32,525 bases of DNA from contig SXZT01000034.1 of the NCBI GenBank assembly GCA_005787785.1, positions 1 to 32,525 of the forward strand, read 5' to 3'. The position numbers and the translations under genes are program-made. The notes under the pieces are model-generated. The model was not told where the DNA came from and searched no databases. It saw only the letters and a program-made list of their open reading frames with translations. The DNA comes from Actinomycetota bacterium. GTDB lineage: Bacteria > Actinomycetota > Acidimicrobiia > Acidimicrobiales > Ilumatobacteraceae. Below are positions 26,332-32,525 of the stretch, piece after piece. Each line of letters begins with the position of its first letter. Positions within the stretch are counted from its first letter, which is position 1.

Positions 26332-27475
26332 GCAGCGCGTCGTCACGGTTCAACAAGTCGAGCACGCGTTCGGCAGATGAGCGTTCGATGATCCCGCGGA
26401 TGAAGGAGCGTCCGCGTTCGACCGTCGCACGCGTGTGGTGGATACCGAGCAGATGTTCGACGAACTTGTCTGCGGGAGACGATTCGATGCGTCGGCGGCG
26501 CAGCGCTTCGGTGACTGCGGGGGCGCCGCCGAGTAGGCGTTGCGTCACCCCGTCGACGATCCAGTCGACGAGGCCGACCGTGCACGCCAACAGTGCATCG
26601 ACTCGCGGACGCAGGGCCTCTTGTTCGGGTGAGATCACCGCACCGAGCAGCAAGGCCGGGTCGGACATCGTCTGTTGGAATGCCGCCATCGGGTTGGATG
26701 CGTCGATCTCCGTTCCCGACAGCTTCTCGATGACCGCATCGGGGTCGGGGGAGAACGCCGAGACATACGAGTTGACCGCGTCGATCAACGCAGCGCGCAA
26801 GTGTGGGGTCGACAACACCGCGTGTGCGGCGAGTTCGTGGATGAGAACCCACATGCGGATGTCGGCAAGCGGCAGGTCCCACTCGCCGGCAAACGAGTCG
26901 ATGTTGGCGGGAACGACGAACAATGCCTTGTCGGGGTCGCGTGGGAGCAGCAGGTCATACTGCCCGAATGCGCGCGCGGCGAGTTGGCCGACCATCGAGC
27001 CGACGGTCATGCCGAGCATCATTGGCGCCATCGCCGACATGAGGCCGTTCATCATCGACGCCATCGGGTCGGCCGACGGGTCTGGTGACACGTCGGAGGC
27101 CGGCCGCTGGGCGAGGGCCGCGGCACGGTTGTCGAAGACGGGACGGTAGGCCTCGAGGGTGGAATGGCACCATTGCGCCGGGGTCACGCACTCGATGCGC
27201 GGCTCACGGGTCTCGACGCCGGCGAGGAAGTCGGCGAGGTGCCGATGTGCAAGCGGGGCAAGGTTTTCGCAGGCGATTCGCGCGGCGGGGTCGACGTTTG
27301 CGCCACCCTGGCCGAGCCCGACGTACGCGACCTGACGGGCAATATCCCAGTTGAGCGGGCCCTGGCCGGCGAGCGACTTCATGATGTCGCCGAGAAACGG
27401 CATCGCGCCGAACGGGTTGCCGTCGCCGAACGAACCGAACGGAAAGTTCCCCGATGGTGTGTCGTCGTCGGCCAT
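26273..27475 (-). CDS. DUF2342/zincin-like metalloprotease
   Basis: MADDDTPSGNFPFGSFGDGNPFG..., HELAAHAV (HExxH), LVDWIVDGV, FIRGII; start at ATG 27475. Confidence 0.85.
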   Translation of the reverse strand: MADDDTPSGNFPFGSFGDGNPFGAMPFLGDIMKSLAGQGPLNWDIARQVAYVGLGQGGANVDPAARIACENLAPLAHRHLADFLAGVETREPRIECVTPAQWCHSTLEAYRPVFDNRAAALAQRPASDVSPDPSADPMASMMNGLMSAMAPMMLGMTVGSMVGQLAARAFGQYDLLLPRDPDKALFVVPANIDSFAGEWDLPLADIRMWVLIHELAAHAVLSTPHLRAALIDAVNSYVSAFSPDPDAVIEKLSGTEIDASNPMAAFQQTMSDPALLLGAVISPEQEALRPRVDALLACTVGLVDWIVDGVTQRLLGGAPAVTEALRRRRIESSPADKFVEHLLGIHHTRATVERGRSFIRGIIERSSAERVLDLLNRDDALPTPAEVDAPGLWLARLEIA

Positions 27476-27515
27476 GCCGTGATGATACGACCGTGTCGCC
27501 GTCGACGCTGTGTCG

Positions 27516-28301
27516 TCAGGGCAACTGGGACAACGACATGTTGACCGCTGAAATCGGTACGTATCCCTTGGCGTCGCCGCGACTCGTGAAGAGGCCGACG
27601 ATTCGTCCGTCGGTGTCCTTGACGGGCGACGCCTCCGCGACGTCGACCATGAGAACTTCACCCGCGAGCGGGACGAACGTCGTTGGATCGAAGTTGACCG
27701 AGACACCAACGGATGCATCAATGGTATTGCCCGCGCCGACCGTGACACGCGAGCCCACGTCGGGGGCGACCGTCGAAGTTTCATACGCAACCGAAACGTC
27801 GACGCGTGTGTCGGCGCGAAGCACGGTGATTCCGAGTTCCTCGTCGAGATCGATGACCCGTAGTTGAACCGGCCGACCGTCGATGTCGACGACGATTGTG
27901 TCAGCGTCCCTGCTGGTGACGTCCCCGGTGGTGACGAACAAGTCCTCGGTCCCGTCGTTGACCGCAAGAACGAACCGACCACCGTCGACGATGAAGAAGC
28001 CGGGCGCCTCGATGAGTTCGGAGGGTGTCTTGTCGGCTGCCGACCCTGCGGCATTGCGCACGGACGGCAGAGCCTCGCGCGGTCCTTCGCGGGGAATCAC
28101 GAGTGCCACAAGACCGACGACGAGGCCGAGGCCGAGCATTGCGACGAGGAAAGCGGTCAACGGATTGAGTGGTGGAGCAGACCGGCGGGCATTCGCGCGG
28201 CGTTGCAGGCCGATCTCGCTCGGGTGACGCCACGGGCGCTCGTGCCGGGGCGGCGGCGCAGGGACAGTCCTCAGGCGCTTGTCGTCGTTGACCATCGACA
28301 T
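27516..28301 (-). CDS. Membrane-anchored trypsin-like (S1C/HtrA-fold) protein, probable pseudoprotease
   Basis: 261 aa; single TM LTAFLVAMLGLGLVVGLVALVI; S1C-like beta-barrel pattern GFFIVDGGRFVLAVND...LGITVLRAD...SPVKDTDGRIVGLFT without a recognisable catalytic triad. Confidence 0.65.
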   Translation of the reverse strand: MSMVNDDKRLRTVPAPPPRHERPWRHPSEIGLQRRANARRSAPPLNPLTAFLVAMLGLGLVVGLVALVIPREGPREALPSVRNAAGSAADKTPSELIEAPGFFIVDGGRFVLAVNDGTEDLFVTTGDVTSRDADTIVVDIDGRPVQLRVIDLDEELGITVLRADTRVDVSVAYETSTVAPDVGSRVTVGAGNTIDASVGVSVNFDPTTFVPLAGEVLMVDVAEASPVKDTDGRIVGLFTSRGDAKGYVPISAVNMSLSQLP

Positions 28302-28354
28302 TGAAGGTAATTTCCCCCCGGCCTAATTGGGCGTCGGGCGCGAATACGTGGGCC

Positions 28355-28855
28355 ATGGATACGCTTTGGAGCGTGTCAAGTCACATGCTTCCCGTCAACG
28401 GCTCGTCGAACGACTGGGTGGCGTTGACCGACCGGACGCTCGATGTCGGTGCCGCATACGAATGGGCGTTGCACCCGTCGTGTGGCGCGGTTGTGGTCTT
28501 TTCCGGAACCGTGCGCGACCGCGCCGACGGTCGCGACAACGTGACTCACCTCACCTATGAGGCGTACGAAGACAAAGCCATTGCGCGAATGGGCGGGATC
28601 GTCGCCGAGGCCCGCCGTCAGTGGCCGGCGGTCGTACGTGTCGCCTTGTTGCACCGCGTCGGGCGGCTGTCGCTTCTCGAGTCGTCGGTTCTCGTCGTGG
28701 TGTCGTCACCCCACCGCCCCGAGGCGTTCGAGGCGGGGCGTTTTTGCATCGATGCACTGAAAGTCGCCGTTCCGATCTGGAAACAAGAAGAGTGGTCCGA
28801 GGGCACCGACTGGGGTACGGGTGCGCACGACATCGGAAGCGTTCCACGGTCATGA
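28355..28855 (+). CDS. moaE: Molybdopterin synthase catalytic subunit MoaE
   Basis: GAVVVFSGTVRD, LTYEAYEDKA, HRVGRLSLLESSVLVVVSSPHRPEAFEA, VPIWKQEEWSEG; alternative starts 28373 (GTG) or 28385 (ATG). Confidence 0.92.
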   Translation: MDTLWSVSSHMLPVNGSSNDWVALTDRTLDVGAAYEWALHPSCGAVVVFSGTVRDRADGRDNVTHLTYEAYEDKAIARMGGIVAEARRQWPAVVRVALLHRVGRLSLLESSVLVVVSSPHRPEAFEAGRFCIDALKVAVPIWKQEEWSEGTDWGTGAHDIGSVPRS

Positions 28856-29076
28856 TTGCGACACAGACAGTCGTCGTGATTTTTGCCTTGCTCGCACTGG
28901 GCTGCGGTGCATCGCTGGCAACGGTTCTCTTCCGCCAGGAACGACAGACCGGCATCTACGACGGCATCGCGAATTTTCGCCGTCATATCGATGCGTTGTC
29001 ACCCGAGGCACGTCGCAACGTCATCAGCAGACACGCACACACGCGTGGCGGTGACCGCGGCGAACCACGTCAGTAG
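28852..29076 (+). CDS. Small single-TM hypothetical protein, 74 aa
   Basis: MIATQTVVVIFALLALGCGASLATVLFRQERQTGIYDGIANFRRHIDALSPEARRNVISR...; ATGA overlap with moaE. Confidence 0.7.
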   Translation: MIATQTVVVIFALLALGCGASLATVLFRQERQTGIYDGIANFRRHIDALSPEARRNVISRHAHTRGGDRGEPRQ

Positions 29077-29102
29077 GAGCCAGCGACCTACACTGGGCGC
29101 TC

Positions 29103-30107
29103 ATGGCCCGCGACCTTGCTATCGACCTCGGGACGGCGAACACGCTCGTCTACATGAAGGGCCGCGGAATCGTGCTGAACGAACCCACGGTCATCGCCGT
29201 CAACCGCAAGACCAGCGAGGTTCTCGCCACCGGGCACGAAGCACGGAACATGATCGGGCGCACCCCCGGGTACATCGTGGCCGTCCGGCCTCTGCGCGGT
29301 GGAGCAATCACCGACTTCGACATCACCGAGCGCATGATTCGGCTGCTTCTCCAGCGGGTCGGCGTCTCGCGGTTCACTCGCCCCAAGGTCGTCATCTGCG
29401 TTCCCTCGGCGATCACCGAAGTCGAACGCCGCGCGGTCACCGATGCGACCCGACGTGCCGGTGCCTCCGATGCTCAGTTGATCGAACAGCCGATGGCTGC
29501 AGCCATCGGCGCGGAGCTTCCCATCGACGAACCCATCGGGAACATGGTCATCGACATCGGTGGCGGTACCAGCGAGACCGCGGTCATCAGTCTCGGTGGT
29601 GTCGTTGCACTCGAGGCGATTCGTGTCGGTAGCTTCGACATCGATGCAGCGATCCAGACGTACGTGCGTCGCGAGCACGGAATTGCGATCGGCGAGCGCA
29701 CGGCTGAGGAAATCAAGATCCAAATCGGCACCGCTGCCCCAATGCCGAACGAGCGTGGTGCACAGGTGCGTGGCCGTGACCTCGTCACGGGTCTTCCCAA
29801 GAACATCGACCTTTCTGCCGAAGAGGTGCGATTTGCGATCGACGAAGTCGTGTCACAAATCGTGCAGTCGGTGACCCGCTGCTTGTCGAAGGTACCGCCC
29901 GAAATGGCACAGGATTTCCTGCAGCGCGGTATGTACCTCGTTGGCGGTGGTGGACTTCTGCGCGGCCTGGCCCAGCGCATAGAACACGAAACCGACGTGC
30001 CTGTTCGCATGTCACCAATGCCCCTCGAGGCCGTGGTGCTGGGCGCCGGGCACTGCGTGGAGAATTATCAGGTCCTGCGCAGCATGTTCATGGGCGCGAG
30101 ACGCTAG
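29103..30107 (+). CDS. mreB: MreB/Mbl-family actin-like protein
   Basis: 334 aa; AIDLGTANTLVYMKGRGIVLNEPTVIAV, VICVPSAITEVERRAV, MVIDIGGGTSETAVISLGG, LVGGGGLLRGL. Confidence 0.95.
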   Translation: MARDLAIDLGTANTLVYMKGRGIVLNEPTVIAVNRKTSEVLATGHEARNMIGRTPGYIVAVRPLRGGAITDFDITERMIRLLLQRVGVSRFTRPKVVICVPSAITEVERRAVTDATRRAGASDAQLIEQPMAAAIGAELPIDEPIGNMVIDIGGGTSETAVISLGGVVALEAIRVGSFDIDAAIQTYVRREHGIAIGERTAEEIKIQIGTAAPMPNERGAQVRGRDLVTGLPKNIDLSAEEVRFAIDEVVSQIVQSVTRCLSKVPPEMAQDFLQRGMYLVGGGGLLRGLAQRIEHETDVPVRMSPMPLEAVVLGAGHCVENYQVLRSMFMGARR

Positions 30108-30182
30108 GCGAGCGCCGCATGGGTACTGCGCGAGACGCTAGGCGAGCGCCGCATGGGTACTGCGCGAGACGCTAGGCGAGCG
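30094..30182. repeat. 34-bp direct tandem repeat, about 2.6 copies
   Basis: Unit gcgcgagacgctaggcgagcgccgcatgggtact at 30094-30127 and 30128-30161, plus 21-bp partial copy 30162-30182. Confidence 0.97.
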
Positions 30183-31293
30183 TACGGAAGGTGCGAATGC
30201 CGCCGCCGAGCGAGAGCACGTACACCTCGCCGGATGCAATCGTGCGAATTGCGGTGATGAACCCCGCACCCTTGGCGATTGTTCGCATCGACTGCACCTT
30301 CTGGCCGGTCACCTTCATCGCGGTGACGCGACCGGTGCAGTAGTCACCAAAGACGTACCAGCCACGCAGGGCGGGTAGAGACTCGCCGCGCACACGCGTG
30401 CCACCGATGACCGAGCATCCTTGCTCGCCGTGTGGGTACACGTAGACGGGCTGGTTGTGTCCTGATGCGGTCTGGTCTTTGTTGTTACGGGTGCGTCCCT
30501 CGAATGCGCTCCAACCAAAATTGGCGCCGCGACCCGAGCCGTCTTTTGCCCAAACGACGTTCACTTCCTCCCACTTGTTCTGGCCGACATCTGGTGCCCA
30601 CAGGTTCATCTCGTCGTCGAATTCGAATCGCCACGGATTACGCAGTCCGATGGACCACACCTTCGGCGCCGCCGATTTTTCATCGCGCGCGAGGGGTTCG
30701 AGGCTGAGAATCTTGCCGAAGAACGATGACGGATCGAGCGCAAGTCGGGCCGGATCATTGCCGAACCCGCTGTCGCCGGTGCTCACGTAGAGACGACCCC
30801 CCGGCCCAAACGCAAGACTGCCGCCGTTGTGCACCGAAGGCCGGCTTCTCGGAAGCTGAAAGAGCACCGTCCGCGTGGCCGTATCGGCGGTGTTGTCGTC
30901 ACGCATGACGTAGCGCGCCACGACGGTCCCAAAACGGGAGTCGGTGTAGTTCACGTAGAGATAGGTACCGTCCGGATGAAAAATCAGGCCAAGAAGCCCA
31001 CGTTCCACATCGGCGCGGGTGAAGCGTTTCAGATTGAGCGCTGTCGTGCGTGTTCTCGTGGTGGGGTCGTAACGCACGATGAGGCCGTCTTGTTCTGCGA
31101 TGTAGAGGCCCGGGTCGCGGTCCCGCGATGCGATGTCGACGGGAACCTTGGCGGAAGTCACCTTGACCAACGCCACTTTTGCACCCGAACCGGGTTCGGC
31201 ATTCGATAGGCGGGGTTGGGCCGCCAACGCTGTGCCGATCGCAAGGACAGAGATGAAACACCGAAGACGACGCCGGATTCTGATGGCGTTCAC
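30172..31293 (-). CDS. PQQ-dependent sugar dehydrogenase-like (GSDH) beta-propeller protein
   Basis: GLYIAEQDGLIVRYD, GLLGLIFHPDGTYLYVNYTD, HNGGSLAFGPGGRLYVSTGDSG, GLRNPWRFEFD; GTGA overlap with upstream paralogue. Confidence 0.88.
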   Translation of the reverse strand: MNAIRIRRRLRCFISVLAIGTALAAQPRLSNAEPGSGAKVALVKVTSAKVPVDIASRDRDPGLYIAEQDGLIVRYDPTTRTRTTALNLKRFTRADVERGLLGLIFHPDGTYLYVNYTDSRFGTVVARYVMRDDNTADTATRTVLFQLPRSRPSVHNGGSLAFGPGGRLYVSTGDSGFGNDPARLALDPSSFFGKILSLEPLARDEKSAAPKVWSIGLRNPWRFEFDDEMNLWAPDVGQNKWEEVNVVWAKDGSGRGANFGWSAFEGRTRNNKDQTASGHNQPVYVYPHGEQGCSVIGGTRVRGESLPALRGWYVFGDYCTGRVTAMKVTGQKVQSMRTIAKGAGFITAIRTIASGEVYVLSLGGGIRTFRTLA

Positions 31294-32384
31294 GGTAATG
31301 CGATCAGCCGGCTGACGTGGCCACCCAGATTGAGAACGTAGACGTCGCCCGAAGCGACACTGCGTACGGCGGTCACCGATCCGGCATCGCCGATGAGGCG
31401 CACGACGCGTGTCGTCTTTGCGCCGACCACCTTGATGGCGGTGATGCGACCACTGCAGTAGTCGCCGTACACGTACCAACCCGTGAGTGCGGACAGCTTC
31501 TCGGATCGCACCTTCGTGCCACCGGAGATCGAACAGCCGTCCTCGCCGTGTTCGTAGACGTGGACCGGGGCGAGGTGGCTCTTCGCAGTTTGGTCGTTGT
31601 TGAAGCGGGTGAAGCCCTCGTAGGCACTCCATCCGAAGTTCGTGTTGCGACCCGACCCCGCGGAGGCAGGCGCGAGGCTGACCTCTTCCCATTTGTCCTG
31701 ACCGACGTCTGCGACCCACAGATTCATCTCGTCGTCAAACTCGAAACGCCACGGATTGCGCAGGCCGACCGACCAGACTTGCGCGGCAGCAGATTTCTGG
31801 TTGCGCGCGAGAGGGTCGACGCTGACGATCTTGCCGAGCATCGACGATCTGTTCAGTGCGACGCGCTGGGGGTCGTCGCGCGAACCACCGTCACCCGTGC
31901 CGATGTAGAGACGCTCGCCTGGCCCGAACGCAAGCCCACCTCCGTTGTGGTTCGCGTAGGGCTGTTCGAGAGTGAAGAGCACGGTGCGCGAGGCGGGATC
32001 AGCGGTCTTATTGGTGCGCATGCGGTAGCGCGCAACCACGGTGTTGCCGTCGTCATCGGTGTAGTTGACGTAGAGAAAGCGCCCCTTCGGATGGAACACG
32101 AGGCCGAGTAACCCGCGCTCCCCCGATGCGCCGGTGCGGCCGGTGAGGTCGAGAGTGATCGACCTTGCTTTCGTCTTGGTATCGAAACGCACGATTTTGC
32201 CGTCCTGCTCGGCGATGTAGAGACCCGTATCACCGGACCGCGAGGAAATGTCGGTCGGTTTCGTGGCGGTCGTTACTTTGACGAGACGCGCCGTCGGGTC
32301 GTCAACCGCGGTGGCCTCCGCCGGTGTGGCGGCACCGATGACGGTGGCCGCGACGAGAAGTAGAGAAGTGCGAAACCTACGCAT
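31290..32384 (-). CDS. PQQ-dependent sugar dehydrogenase-like (GSDH) beta-propeller protein
   Basis: MRRFRTSLLLVAATVIGAATPAEA signal peptide; GLYIAEQDGKIVRFD, HNGGGLAFGPGERLYIGTGDGG, GLRNPWRFEFDDEMNLWVADVGQ. Confidence 0.9.
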   Translation of the reverse strand: MRRFRTSLLLVAATVIGAATPAEATAVDDPTARLVKVTTATKPTDISSRSGDTGLYIAEQDGKIVRFDTKTKARSITLDLTGRTGASGERGLLGLVFHPKGRFLYVNYTDDDGNTVVARYRMRTNKTADPASRTVLFTLEQPYANHNGGGLAFGPGERLYIGTGDGGSRDDPQRVALNRSSMLGKIVSVDPLARNQKSAAAQVWSVGLRNPWRFEFDDEMNLWVADVGQDKWEEVSLAPASAGSGRNTNFGWSAYEGFTRFNNDQTAKSHLAPVHVYEHGEDGCSISGGTKVRSEKLSALTGWYVYGDYCSGRITAIKVVGAKTTRVVRLIGDAGSVTAVRSVASGDVYVLNLGGHVSRLIALP

Positions 32385-32525
32385 CTTCACTGACGCGCGC
32401 GAGGCCTTCCTGCACGACGGTGATCGCCAACTGACCGTCTTTCGTGTAGATCGAGCCACCGGCGAGGCCGCGGGCATTCGACGTCGAGATCGTGTACTGG
32501 TCGTAGAGCATCCACTCGTCGGCAC
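32377..32525 (-). CDS. tesB: Acyl-CoA thioesterase II (TesB-like), C-terminal fragment
   Basis: Frame read from window edge: ADEWMLYDQYTISTSNARGLAGGSIYTKDGQLAITVVQEGLARVSEDA*; TesB C-terminal W.LYD..S..ARG...G.IYT.DG.L...V.QEG pattern. Confidence 0.75.
   Translation of the reverse strand, partial: ADEWMLYDQYTISTSNARGLAGGSIYTKDGQLAITVVQEGLARVSEDA

Noticed and set aside
30118-30174. 18-codon mini-ORF inside the 34-bp repeat (MGTARDARRAPHGYCARR)
   Set aside because: Composition follows from the repeat itself and there is no RBS or conservation evidence.
30094-30182. CRISPR-like array
   Set aside because: The two 13-nt spacers between the 21-nt repeats are identical, so it is a simple tandem duplication; no cas genes are present.
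1-32525. Prophage, transposon, toxin-antitoxin or defence system
   Set aside because: No integrase, transposase, nuclease/helicase defence module or antitoxin-like small gene pair was recognised on either strand; no tRNA or rRNA pattern was recognised either.

Overview
High-GC actinobacterial chromosome segment, Acidimicrobiia-like by gene content (inference). It looks chromosomal: no integrase, transposase, phage gene, CRISPR array, rRNA or tRNA was recognised. Left to right it holds: an sdhB 3' end; a MoxR/ChlI-type AAA+ ATPase; a ThuA-like protein; a form-II xanthine dehydrogenase/CODH-like operon (L-S-M) ending in a P450-type ferredoxin; and a minus-strand block of amidohydrolase, two P450s, two SDRs, a second amidohydrolase, acetoacetyl-CoA synthetase, a GH1-like degenerate TIM barrel and a class III nucleotidyl cyclase. 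These are followed by a VWA protein that is probably the partner of the distant MoxR ATPase; two WhiB-family genes around a formiminotransferase and a tatA missed by the ORF track; ppk1-phoU-senX3-regX3-like genes; an MFS transporter; a DUF2342-type zincin; an S1C-like pseudoprotease; moaE; an orphan mreB; a 34-bp tandem repeat carrying stop codons for both flanking genes; two tandem PQQ-type sugar dehydrogenases; and a tesB 3' end. The main leads are: the apparent splitting of the MoxR/VWA pair by an uncharacterised oxidative catabolic island whose two amidohydrolases and two P450s carry active-site substitutions; the 34-bp repeat at the mreB/dehydrogenase convergence; TANNNT -10 motifs 6-8 nt from start codons (leaderless mRNAs), some overlapping the upstream stop codon; and a histidine kinase whose membrane-helix N-terminus can only begin at a CTG codon. 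All family calls come from reading motifs by eye; no database search was run.
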